From positions 7,279,001 through 7,343,000 of the forward strand of contig NZ_CP122458.1 of NCBI RefSeq assembly GCF_032598905.1: a DNA stretch of 64,000 bases. The letters are read 5' to 3'. The position numbers and the translations under genes were made by a program. The notes under the pieces were generated by a model. That model was not told where the DNA came from. It saw only the letters and a program-made list of their open reading frames with translations, and did not search any database. This DNA is from Streptomyces sp. 11x1. GTDB taxonomy: Bacteria > Actinomycetota > Actinomycetes > Streptomycetales > Streptomycetaceae. Positions 33,517-41,730 of the stretch are shown here, piece by piece (position 1 is the stretch's first letter; each line of letters starts with the position of its first letter).

Positions 33517-34368
33517 GTGGAGCTACGGACCTTGCGCTACTTCGTGGCGGTCGCCGAGGAACTCCACTTCGGCCGGGCCGCTACCCGACTGCATATGAGT
33601 CAGCCGCCGCTGAGCCGGGCGATCAAGCAGTTGGAAGCCGAGGTCGGGGTCCTGCTCTTCGCCCGCTCGACCACCGGCGTCACGCTCACTCCAGTGGGCG
33701 CGGTGCTGCTCGACGAGGCGCGAGCCCTACTCGACCACGCCGACCGCGTCCGGGTACGTGTGAGCGCAGCAGCCGGCGTCGCGACTATCACCGTCGGCAT
33801 CTTGGGCGACGGCACCGACCCGGGAGTGGCCAGGCTGGCCGCGGCCTACCGCCGAAACCACCCCGGAGTCGACATCCGCATCCGCGACACCGATCTGACT
33901 GACCCGACGTGCGGACTGCGCGCTGGACTGGTCGACGTCGCCCTCACCCGGGCACCGTTCGACGAGACCGCCCTGACGGTGCGTGCGCTGCGGACCGATC
34001 CGGTCGGCGTGGTCCTGCGCGCCGACGATCCGCTGGCCCACCGCGATGAGCTGCGGCTGGCCGAGCTGCGCGACCGCCGGTGGTTCCAGTTCCCGCAGGG
34101 CACAGACCCCATCTGGCAGTCGTACTGGAACGGTGGCAGGCCGCGGGAGGGACCAGTGGTGCGCGCCGTCCAGGAATGCCTGCAGGCCGTGCTGTGGAAC
34201 GGCACGGTCGGCCTGGCCCCGCTCGGACACGACCTGCCCGCGGAGTTCACCGTGGTGCCGCTGATCGACATGGCGCCGAGCCGAGTGGTGGCGGTGTGCA
34301 ACGAAGGAGACACCAACCCGTTGACCCGATCATTCATCGAGATCGCGACAGCCGCGTACCGCCGCTGA
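33517..34368 (+). CDS. LysR-family transcriptional regulator
   Basis: 283 residues. N-terminal winged HTH (MELRTLRYFVAVAEELHFGR, then AATRLHMSQPPLSRAIKQLE, about 1-60) and the LysR substrate-binding domain (VGILGDGTDPGVARL to the C-terminus). It normally senses a small molecule and activates the divergent gene, here a cupin; DoxX may follow in the same unit. GTG 33517 gives the canonical start; no strong ribosome site precedes it. The palindrome at 33492-33508 makes autoregulation likely. Confidence 0.88.
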   Translation: MELRTLRYFVAVAEELHFGRAATRLHMSQPPLSRAIKQLEAEVGVLLFARSTTGVTLTPVGAVLLDEARALLDHADRVRVRVSAAAGVATITVGILGDGTDPGVARLAAAYRRNHPGVDIRIRDTDLTDPTCGLRAGLVDVALTRAPFDETALTVRALRTDPVGVVLRADDPLAHRDELRLAELRDRRWFQFPQGTDPIWQSYWNGGRPREGPVVRAVQECLQAVLWNGTVGLAPLGHDLPAEFTVVPLIDMAPSRVVAVCNEGDTNPLTRSFIEIATAAYRR

Positions 34369-34574
34369 GGATCGGCAATGGCGCTGCCGCAGCTCGTGAA
34401 CAATTCGAACGCTGCAGCCCTCGTGACCGCCTCCGGAAATGGTGAATATCTGCTGTCGCTTCTCGTGAACAAAGCCAGTTGGCCGATGCCGCCAGAAATT
34501 CATATGACCAACAACTTCTGTTAGGGCCTCTGCAACGATCAGACTCGGAACAAATGCCCTGCTCCACTGCCTAG

Positions 34575-34760
34575 CCCTGCGGTGCGGCCCGTCGCGCGGC
34601 CAAACATTCGGGCCGGTCCCGCCGACGAGGGTGGCCCAGCGTTCGGCTGTCTTGGGGTGGATGCCGAACAGGTCGGCGATGGTCATGGGTGGAGGTCCAT
34701 GAGGGCGTCCATCATGGCGGTGTTCCGTGCTGCGCGGCCGGGCAGACCTGGTGTCTCAGG
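34575..34760 (-). pseudogene. C-terminal remnant of a tyrosine-recombinase-like protein
   Basis: Minus strand: ARNTAMMDALMDLHP, then after a frame change MTIADLFGIHPKTAERWATLV. In Streptomyces this 'R-N-x-A-L-L ... A-D-L-L-G-I-H-P-x-T-A-x-x-W' block ends a group of integrase-like (phage recombinase related) proteins. Everything before it is unrecognisable. The remaining non-coding bases of 34369-35087 hold nothing else that I can name; an AT-rich patch at 35030-35075 may be the toxin gene promoter. Confidence 0.45.
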
Positions 34761-35087
34761 GAGTCGGCAGGTCGAGGGGGTTGCGCGGGCGTCGAGGGCT
34801 GTGACCGGGCAAGAGGTATCTGCACCGGCCCGGGTAGCTGCGCCGGGAGCTGTGCTGGAGCTGGCCGTCAATGACGCTGACGATGGCAGTGGCCCATCAC
34901 CTGGGCTGCTGCAACTGTAACCATTCCGGCTTTCCTGACTCAGTGGACGGCGGTCGCATCCGCGCCGGCTCCCGGTACAAGACCCGAGGGTCGGCCAACC
35001 CGACCGGGCTAGCATGGCCTCACATCTGCCATTATGACGTCAATGGTGTATGCCGCCAGTGTAATAAATTGCAAATGGGGCGTGTGC

Positions 35088-35465
35088 ATGGCTTGGAAGA
35101 TTGTCGTGGTCGAGCCGGCTCTGTCCTGGCCTCACGGCCTGCGCCGCACTGACCGTGACACTCTGATTCAGGTCAGCCAGGCTGTCACTGCCCTTCAAGA
35201 AGAAGGTCCCGCGCTGGGTAGGCCTCTGGTGGACACGATCAAGGGCTCGGTGCTGTCGAACCTCAAGGAGCTTCGACCCGGCTCGGCAGGGACCACGGAA
35301 GTGCGGTTGCTGTTCGTGTTCGACCCGGACCGGCAGGCCGTGACTCTGGTCGGCGGCGACAAGGCGGGCAACTGGTCCGGCTGGTACAGCGTCGCGGTGC
35401 CGCAGGCGGAGCAGGCATACGCGGAGCATCTGAAGCGAATCGATGGAAAGGACGGGGCGCGATGA
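35088..35465 (+). CDS. HigB/Gp49-like type II toxin
   Basis: 125 residues. RelE/ParE superfamily, DUF891 group: KIVVVEPALSWPHGL, LVDTIKGSVLSNLKELRPG, EVRLLFVFDPDRQAVTLVGG and DKAGNWSGWYSVAVPQAE are the family blocks, with the basic/Lys cluster that in relatives cleaves mRNA on the ribosome. ATG 35088 is chosen; GGGG lies seven bases upstream. Its stop overlaps the ATG of the antitoxin gene (ATGA), the usual toxin-first order of higBA systems, so the two are co-translated. Confidence 0.82.
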   Translation: MAWKIVVVEPALSWPHGLRRTDRDTLIQVSQAVTALQEEGPALGRPLVDTIKGSVLSNLKELRPGSAGTTEVRLLFVFDPDRQAVTLVGGDKAGNWSGWYSVAVPQAEQAYAEHLKRIDGKDGAR

Positions 35466-35644
35466 CTGATCACCTCAAGGCCCCGCAGGCCGTCGCCTGG
35501 GGAGACCTGGCCGAGGATTTCGCCTTCACTAAGGGCCAGTTGGAGCGCAGCGAGGTCGATACCCTCGCCGCCTACGTCAAGGCGCTCGGCGGCAAGTTGA
35601 AGATCGTCGCCGACTTCGGTGATCAGAGCTACGTCCTCGGCTGA
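35462..35644 (+). CDS. Short HigA-like antitoxin apparently lacking its HTH
   Basis: 60 residues. The C-terminal half (VDTLAAYVKALGGKLKIVAD then FGDQSYVLG) is the conserved end of XRE-type antitoxins paired with this toxin family. The normal proteins are about 90-110 residues and carry a helix-turn-helix before it; here the sequence passes from a short N-terminus (MTDHLKAPQAVAWGDLAEDF) directly to TKGQLERSEV, as if about 35 residues were deleted in frame. It may still bind the toxin but should not bind DNA, so regulation and neutralisation could be altered. The deletion is inferred from memory of the family. Confidence 0.65.
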   Translation: MTDHLKAPQAVAWGDLAEDFAFTKGQLERSEVDTLAAYVKALGGKLKIVADFGDQSYVLG

Positions 35645-35875
35645 TCCGATCGAAACGTCGCGACCCAGGTCTGCCCGCAGTCCGGTCTGCAACTCGCTTC
35701 TCGAAGTCAGGAATGATGCTCTACCCGGGACATGGGGTGGAGCATCATCTCGTTGGTAGGCCAATCCGTTGAGCGCGGGTTCGAGACCCCTTGTTCGCGG
35801 CCGTGTCGAGACGCCGAGACACCGGCTTCGTGTCGGTGGCCGATCCGGGATCCTCACGCACGGCCACACCAGCGA

Positions 35876-36718
35876 TCAGCTGCCTGCGGAGAGGTCCCCG
35901 TAAAGGAGCCGGCCCGTGAGTTCGATGCACCGCGTCCGGGCCGCGGAGAAGCCATGAGGCATCTTGGTGACCGCTTCGAAGGCACTCATCCGGGTGTCGT
36001 CCTCGCCGCTCGCCCCGGCGTCGTAGATCTCGAAGAGTTTCTCCTCGGCCTCGTCCAGTCCGGCCGCTGTCATGGCCTGTTCCAGGGCCTTGTGGTGGGC
36101 GCAGTGCCGGGCGGCGAGTTCCTCGACCTGCGGGTCGTGGGGGTCGACGGTGTCATCGAGGGCGGCGTCGGCCGCGTCGAGGCGGTCTGCCTCGGCCCGT
36201 AGGCCGGGATGGGTCGCCAGGGTGATGAACACACTGGCCTGAATCGCGGCGCCCAGCGGCCCGAAGATCCGTTCCGTGACCAGCAGGGTGTCCAGGTCGG
36301 AGGGGCGCAGTGCGCCAGAGGGCAGGTGGCTGAGCCGGTCCGTGACCAACGGGGAGAGCAGGCCCAGGGGGCTGCCCACGGCTCGCAGGCGCTGGACTGC
36401 CGCGCGCTGACGCTTGATGTCGGCCTCCTGGGCGGCCAGGGTCTCCTCCAGTCGGCCCAGGACGTCCTCAACGTCCCGGGCTTCGTCGAAGGCGGCCCGC
36501 ATGTCGTCCAGGCTGATGCCGGCCTCGGACATCTTGCGGATCCACAGCAGGCGGATCATGTCGTCGTAGCCGTAGCGGCGGCGTCCGTCTCCGCCTCGCC
36601 CGGGCTCCGGCAGCAGACCGATCTGGTGGTAGTGACGAATGGCACGCGGGGTGGTTCCGGCGAAGGCGGCGGCATCGCCGATCCTGACCTCACGGGGAGG
36701 TGTGACGGAGGGGTACAT
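35876..36718 (-). CDS. MerR-family transcriptional regulator
   Basis: 280 residues. Winged HTH of MerR type at the N-terminus (REVRIGDAAAFAGTTPRAIR, HYHQIGLLPEPGRGGDGRRR, YGYDDMIRLLWIRKMSEAGI), a coiled coil (about 80-125: DVEDVLGRLEETLAAQEADI), then a large effector domain of about 150 residues that I do not recognise. Most activate transcription in response to a drug, metal or oxidant. ATG 36718 is used, with AAAGG twelve bases upstream; a GTG three codons later is a possible start. It has no clear divergent partner within 350 bp. Confidence 0.83.
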   Translation of the reverse strand: MYPSVTPPREVRIGDAAAFAGTTPRAIRHYHQIGLLPEPGRGGDGRRRYGYDDMIRLLWIRKMSEAGISLDDMRAAFDEARDVEDVLGRLEETLAAQEADIKRQRAAVQRLRAVGSPLGLLSPLVTDRLSHLPSGALRPSDLDTLLVTERIFGPLGAAIQASVFITLATHPGLRAEADRLDAADAALDDTVDPHDPQVEELAARHCAHHKALEQAMTAAGLDEAEEKLFEIYDAGASGEDDTRMSAFEAVTKMPHGFSAARTRCIELTGRLLYGDLSAGS

Positions 36719-37080
36719 CGCAGACAGGGCCTTTCGTGCTGTGGTGCCCTCGACGACACCACATGCCGCTACGGCATGTGCAACTACCCACCACCCGGGC
36801 CCTGACGGACTATCGGGCCCCCTCGCCAGGGGAGTCTCGTCCCAGGACAGGACCGGAACGGGTGGGGAGATCCGTCGAGCAGGTCTGATGGCACCCCGAG
36901 CGGGGATTGGGAAGCTACAAGGAGCCGCATCACCGGGAGGGCCGGCTCGAGAGAAGGTCTCTCTCGAGCCGGCCCTTCCTCGCGTACCCGGCATGCCGCA
37001 CGCTCTCCGCCCAGCAGCAAGGGCAAGGAGCGCCCGGTTTCGACGCCGTCAGTCGTAGACGCCGTCTACCGTGGGCTCGG
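36719..37080. other. Intergenic region between merR and the GH30 gene
   Basis: 362 bp without a gene that I can support. It contains the merR promoter region at its left end and the strong terminator of the leftward GH30 gene (36938-36976). Nothing else stands out. Confidence 0.6.
36938..36976 (-). terminator. Strong hairpin terminator of the GH30 gene
   Basis: A perfect 17-bp inverted repeat (36938-36954 with 36960-36976) and 5-nt loop, 105 bp downstream of the GH30 stop on the minus strand. It probably ends the polysaccharide-utilisation operon. Confidence 0.75.
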
Positions 37081-40017
37081 TCAGTTGTAGACGTTGAATT
37101 CCGCGATGGACCACCAGTTACTCGCGACATCAGCGGTGTTGACGACCTTGATGTGGCGAGCCGTCCGCGTGGGGAAGGAGACCACCTGGACGCGCTGGCC
37201 GTCCGTCACGGAGGAGACCTTGGTCCAGTCGGTTCCGTCCTCCGAGACGTACACGTCCGCGCTTCGCGCGTAGTCGTCGATGCTTCCGCCGACGTCCAGG
37301 ACGACCTTGTCGAAGGTCTGCGCCTGCCCCATGTCCACATGGATCCAGAGGCCGTCGTACTGCCCGGTTCCGGAGCTGTAGCGGTTGCCGGAATCACCGT
37401 CCAGCATGTTGCCGGGCGCGTCCCACTGGCTGGCGTCCGAAGCCGTCGCGGTCCAGCCCGTGCGCGGCAGCGCGGGGCCCAGGTCGATGACGTCGAACGA
37501 TGAGCCGCCGGCATCCGCTCCGGTGGCTCCCTTCACGGAAACCGTGACCTTCCCCGCTGGAAGTCCCTTCGGTACGTAGGCGCTGATGCTCGTGTCCGAC
37601 CACGTGTCTATCTCGGCATAGCCCGATCCGAAGTACACCGTGCCCAGCCCCTGCGAGTCACCGAAGCCGGAACCGTGAATCGTGAACTTGGAGCGTGCTA
37701 TGCCCCGTTCCGGCTTCAGCTCGCTGAAGGCCGGCGACGGGAAGCTCGAGAGCTTCTTGGTCGTGAACATCGCCGAGGTACCACCCGGCAGCTCATAGGT
37801 GTACGAGCCGTCGGTGGACATCTTGAAACTCTTGCTGTCAGCGCTCCCGTTGAAGACCACGGTGACCTGGTCCCCCTGCTTGCTGGTCCAGCTCTTCGAC
37901 TGCAGGCCGTTCGCCACCGCTGTCGGAGCCGTGATGGAGCCGGTTCCGCGCGGGGCCCCGTACACCTCGATGTCGCCGATGGCCCACCAGAAGCCGGAGG
38001 CCGCGGTGCTGACGATGCGGATGTACCGTGCCGTACGGGTCGGCAGCGCGACGGATATCTTCCCGATTCCCCCGCTGCCGCTCGCGATCGCGCTGCCCCA
38101 CTCGGCTCCGTCGTCCGACACGTAGATCTGATACTTCGTGACGTAGTCGAACGAGTTGTTCACGCCGGTGTCGAAGACGATCTTGTTGAAGCTCGTGGGG
38201 CTCCCCAGGTCGATCTGGAACCAGTCACCGCTCGTCGTCCCGTGCCCGAGGCTCCATTTGGTGTTGATGTCGCCGTCTATCGCGTTCGCGGCCCTGCCCC
38301 AGTCCGGCTGCGCGGAAGCCGTGGCCGTCCACTTGGTACGGCTCAGTGCCCTTCCGGTCGTGCGGACTGAGGCTCCGATCGGCAGGGAGTACGTGATCAG
38401 CTTGTTTCCGGTGCGGATGGAGTTGTGGTGGGGCAGCAGTGCCGGGTCGTAGGTGACGGTGACCGGACCGGACTCCGACTTGAACGCGAAGTCGCGTGTC
38501 GGGTCCGGGACCTTGGCCGCTGCGGGGGTGCTGCCGCTCCGCGCCGGCCCGGAGTAGGTGAAGGTGACGGCGTCTCCGGCGTTCAGGGTGTAGTCGAACG
38601 AGTGTGTCCCGTCCGCGACGCTGAAGGTCTTCGACGTCTTTCCCGAGTTGTGCGCGATCAGGACCTTCGATCCGTCCGGGTTCTGGAACGCGACGTTCTC
38701 TATGCTGCCTTCCCCGAAGGTGTTCGAGTAGATCCGGCGTGCTCCGGGCCTGACGAACCTGCTCGCGTGAGCGAGGGCGTGGTAGTCGACGTTGTAGGAC
38801 ACCCGCCCGTCGGCCGGGTCGATCGTGAGCAGGCCCCGCAGCATGGGGATGCCGGCCGTGTCGCTGTTGAGCGGGCCCCGGTCGGGGTCGAGGGCGATGT
38901 TCCACAGCATCACGCCGTTCGCCCAGTTGCGCGTGCCGTTGATGATCCACGTACCCAGCGCCTCGGTGAACGCCGTCTGGTCGCTGTCCTGCCACACGCC
39001 CCCGGTGGCTTCCGTGATGAACGTTTCCTTGCTCGGGTAGTCGTTGTGGACCAGCGTCTGGTAGGTCGGGTCGCCGCTGTAGATGTGCCACCCGGTTCCG
39101 GCGGTGTACCGGGAGGCGGCGGGGTCACTGAAGATCGTCTCGGGGTACGAGGGCACGTCCCAGTTGTGGTCCCAGGCGAGGATCTTCGTGGAGATTCCGT
39201 TGGCCTCGAACGCCTTGCCGACCTTCTTGATCAGTTCGGCTTCCTGGTACGCGGACAGGAACATTCCGGGCCAGGTGGGGGTGCCCATGGGTTCGTTCTG
39301 CGGGGAGATGTAGGAGATGGGCACGCCGGCTTCGTCGTAGGCCTGGACGAACTTGACGAAGTAGTCGGCCAGGGCGGAGACGTACTCGCCCTTGAGGGTG
39401 CCGCCGATCATGGAGTCGGAGGTCTTCATCCAGCCTGGTGGGCTCCAGGGGTTGGCCATGACCTTGAGGGACGGGTTGAGGGAGAGGGCCTGCCGCAGGG
39501 CCGGGATGATGTACGGGACGTCATGCTTGATGGAGAAGTTGGCCAGCGTCGGGTCCGTCTGGCCGGCGGGCATGTCGTCGTAGGAGTAGCTGCCGGACGC
39601 GTTGAAGTCCGTGGCGCCCATCGGGGAGCGGAGGAGGCTGAGGCCGATTCCCTTCGAGGGATCGAACAGCTTCTTCATCAGCTTGGCCCGCTCGGCAGGG
39701 GACAGCTTGTCGATGAGCCAGGCGGAGGAGTCGGTCATGGCCGCGCCGAAGCCGTGGACCTTCTGGTACTTGACGCTGTCGTCGATCTTGATCGTCAGCG
39801 GGTTGGCCGCTTTCCTCGCCTTGAACAGCACATCGTCCTGGCCGGCGACCCACTTGTCGGCCGATACGTCCGTCAGCCACACACGGACGGAATTGTCACG
39901 TGGGGCCTGCTTCAGCCGCGGGGCGGCTAGGGCATTCCCGGAAACCTGGGTCCACGCGGCGGCGACGCCGACCGCGGTGGCCAGGAACCGGCGTCGTCCG
40001 AGACCGTACGAGCTCAT
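37081..40017 (-). CDS. Secreted multidomain GH30 glycosidase with two discoidin (CBM32-like) domains
   Basis: 978 residues. A Tat signal (GLGRRRFLATAVGVAAAW) opens it. The GH30 domain covers about 60-470: QKVHGFGAAMTDSSAWLIDK, LLRSPMGATDF, acid/base Glu in YISPQNEPMG (about 239) and nucleophile Glu in TFITEATGGVW (about 331), then the beta-sandwich side domain. There follow a discoidin/F5-8 type C domain (RTKWTATASAQPDWGRAANA, about 545-690), a NEW3/TIG-like Ig region (about 740-835, KPERGIARSKFTIHGSGFGD) and a second discoidin domain at the C-terminus. GH30 of this layout are often endo-beta-1,6-glucanases; substrate not provable. ATG 40017 has AAGGAGG seven bases upstream. Last gene of a leftward operon with GH32, GH3, ABC and LacI genes. 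Confidence 0.85.
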   Translation of the reverse strand: MSSYGLGRRRFLATAVGVAAAWTQVSGNALAAPRLKQAPRDNSVRVWLTDVSADKWVAGQDDVLFKARKAANPLTIKIDDSVKYQKVHGFGAAMTDSSAWLIDKLSPAERAKLMKKLFDPSKGIGLSLLRSPMGATDFNASGSYSYDDMPAGQTDPTLANFSIKHDVPYIIPALRQALSLNPSLKVMANPWSPPGWMKTSDSMIGGTLKGEYVSALADYFVKFVQAYDEAGVPISYISPQNEPMGTPTWPGMFLSAYQEAELIKKVGKAFEANGISTKILAWDHNWDVPSYPETIFSDPAASRYTAGTGWHIYSGDPTYQTLVHNDYPSKETFITEATGGVWQDSDQTAFTEALGTWIINGTRNWANGVMLWNIALDPDRGPLNSDTAGIPMLRGLLTIDPADGRVSYNVDYHALAHASRFVRPGARRIYSNTFGEGSIENVAFQNPDGSKVLIAHNSGKTSKTFSVADGTHSFDYTLNAGDAVTFTYSGPARSGSTPAAAKVPDPTRDFAFKSESGPVTVTYDPALLPHHNSIRTGNKLITYSLPIGASVRTTGRALSRTKWTATASAQPDWGRAANAIDGDINTKWSLGHGTTSGDWFQIDLGSPTSFNKIVFDTGVNNSFDYVTKYQIYVSDDGAEWGSAIASGSGGIGKISVALPTRTARYIRIVSTAASGFWWAIGDIEVYGAPRGTGSITAPTAVANGLQSKSWTSKQGDQVTVVFNGSADSKSFKMSTDGSYTYELPGGTSAMFTTKKLSSFPSPAFSELKPERGIARSKFTIHGSGFGDSQGLGTVYFGSGYAEIDTWSDTSISAYVPKGLPAGKVTVSVKGATGADAGGSSFDVIDLGPALPRTGWTATASDASQWDAPGNMLDGDSGNRYSSGTGQYDGLWIHVDMGQAQTFDKVVLDVGGSIDDYARSADVYVSEDGTDWTKVSSVTDGQRVQVVSFPTRTARHIKVVNTADVASNWWSIAEFNVYN

Positions 40018-40109
40018 GGAAGATCCTCCTTCGGACCAGCTTGTTCTGTACTTGGGTGAGGGGGTGGGACACAGTGCCGAGGTGGGGGATCGACCGGTCG
40101 GAATCGGTG

Positions 40110-41582
40110 CTACGGCGACGTCGGCGCCGACTGTGCGGCGCTGGTACTCGGTTCCTTGATCACGAGCGGGTGCAGTTCCCAGGCGTCGACCGCGAAGCCG
40201 AGGCGCGTCCCCGGTGCGGTGCGGGCCCGCAGTCGCCAGGGGCTCTGCCCTGTGGGGTAGAAGCGCAGGGTGAGGACCTGGCCGGTGGTGATCAGGAAGA
40301 TTTCGGCGATGGAGTGGTCGACGACCACGCGCAGGTCGACGGGTTGGTCCGCCGGGCAGGGCATCCGGTAGGAACCGCCGCGGGCTCTGCTGTCCAGTGA
40401 GGCGTGGTCACGGTCGACGACCAGGTCACCCGCGTCGGTGTCGAGGAGGATGTCGAGGTACTCGGAGCCGTCCGGGGTGGTGACCAGCCGTAGGCCGGCG
40501 TTTCCCGTCGGCTCCAGACGTGTCGTCAGGTCGAAGGCGCGGCCCACGGTGCCGAGGTTCACCGGCCACGGGCCGTCCGTCGCTCCTGTGGCGTGGATGG
40601 TGTGTCGGCCGCGCAGCGCGAGCAGTTCGGCGGCGGGCTGCTGGCGCAGGGTGCCGTCGTCGTCGACGTGGATCTCGCGGGGCAGCGTGAGCACACCGGC
40701 CCATCCGTCCGCGAGGGCCCAGGCTTCGTCGCGGGCCTCCCATGACCAGGCCCACAGCAGCCACCGGCCGCCCGGTGCGCGCAGCAGGGCCGGTGCGTAG
40801 CAGTCGGGGCCGTGGTCGGCGGGTACCGCCGGTCCCGCCTCGAAGCGGCCGTCGTGTTCTTCGCCGATCAGGGCTGCGACGCTCAGCGGGCCGGTGGGTT
40901 CGGTCCACGTGCCGAAAATGAGGGCGCCGGGCCCGTCCGCCGCCGGGAGGTACTGGGGGCATTCCCAGCCCTCGCCGGAGTGCAGGGCGGTGTCGCCGAC
41001 GGGCTCCGGGCGGCGGGCCGCGAAGGGCCCTCGACAGGTCCAGGTCTCCAGGTCGGGTGAGTCGTACAGGAGGGCGGCGGCGCGGCCGTCGGCGAGGGCG
41101 GCGCCGACCAGCATCCGCCAGCGGTCGCCGTCCTGCCAGACGTAGGGGTCGCGGTACATGGTGCAGCCCTCGGGCAGCTCGGGGATGAGTAGTTCGCCCC
41201 GCGGGGTGAAGGTGCGGCCGCTGTCGTCGGAGATGGCGGAGGTGACCGGCTGGTGCTGGAAGGAGCGGTCCTCGCGGTGCGCGGAGTAGAAGGCCACCAG
41301 CCGTTCGCCGTCGGAGACGGCGTTGCCGGAGAAGCAGCCGTCGGCGTCCGGGCCGCCCGGGGTCGGGGACAGGGCGATCGGCAGCGGCTCCCAGGTCAGC
41401 AGGTCGGGGCTGCGGAAGTGGCCCCAGTGCAGGTTCGCGTGGGTCGCTCCGTAGGGGTTGTACTGGTAGCTGACGTGGTAGTGGCCGTCGTGGAAGACCA
41501 GGCCGTTGGGGTCGTTGATCCAGTGGTGGGGCGGGCGCAGGTGCGCCACGGGGCGGTGCGGATCGCTGGGTGTGGTGGACAC
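40110..41582 (-). CDS. Intracellular GH32 beta-fructofuranosidase (sucrose/fructan oligosaccharide hydrolase)
   Basis: 490 residues, no signal peptide. All three GH32 acidic motifs are present: HHWINDPNGLVF (nucleophile Asp, about 20-27), TMYRDPYVW (RDP transition-state Asp, about 141) and GWECPQYLP (acid/base Glu, about 201), followed by the C-terminal beta-sandwich. It should hydrolyse sucrose or fructo-oligosaccharides imported by the neighbouring ABC transporter. GTG 41582 has AAAGG ten bases upstream. It is 148 bp after the GH3 gene and 92 bp before GH30, all leftward. The secreted levanase at 49286-51850 would supply its substrates. Confidence 0.9.
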   Translation of the reverse strand: MSTTPSDPHRPVAHLRPPHHWINDPNGLVFHDGHYHVSYQYNPYGATHANLHWGHFRSPDLLTWEPLPIALSPTPGGPDADGCFSGNAVSDGERLVAFYSAHREDRSFQHQPVTSAISDDSGRTFTPRGELLIPELPEGCTMYRDPYVWQDGDRWRMLVGAALADGRAAALLYDSPDLETWTCRGPFAARRPEPVGDTALHSGEGWECPQYLPAADGPGALIFGTWTEPTGPLSVAALIGEEHDGRFEAGPAVPADHGPDCYAPALLRAPGGRWLLWAWSWEARDEAWALADGWAGVLTLPREIHVDDDGTLRQQPAAELLALRGRHTIHATGATDGPWPVNLGTVGRAFDLTTRLEPTGNAGLRLVTTPDGSEYLDILLDTDAGDLVVDRDHASLDSRARGGSYRMPCPADQPVDLRVVVDHSIAEIFLITTGQVLTLRFYPTGQSPWRLRARTAPGTRLGFAVDAWELHPLVIKEPSTSAAQSAPTSP

Positions 41583-41730
41583 ACGCGTGCCTTTCGGTCT
41601 TGCTGGACCCGCCCCGCCGGCCCTCGATGCGGCGGGGCGGCTGGGTCGGCGGGGCGGGGGTCTTCGAGCCCGCGCAGGGCCTTGTGGGCGGGGCGCGGTC
41701 AGGTCCGGATGCTGTCAGATTCGGATGTCG

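Noticed and set aside
35720..35780. A tRNA-like stretch with D-loop-like and T-loop-like (GGGTTCGAGACCC) sequences
   Set aside because: Too few bases between the two arms for an anticodon arm, and no acceptor stem can be formed; at most a degraded remnant or chance.
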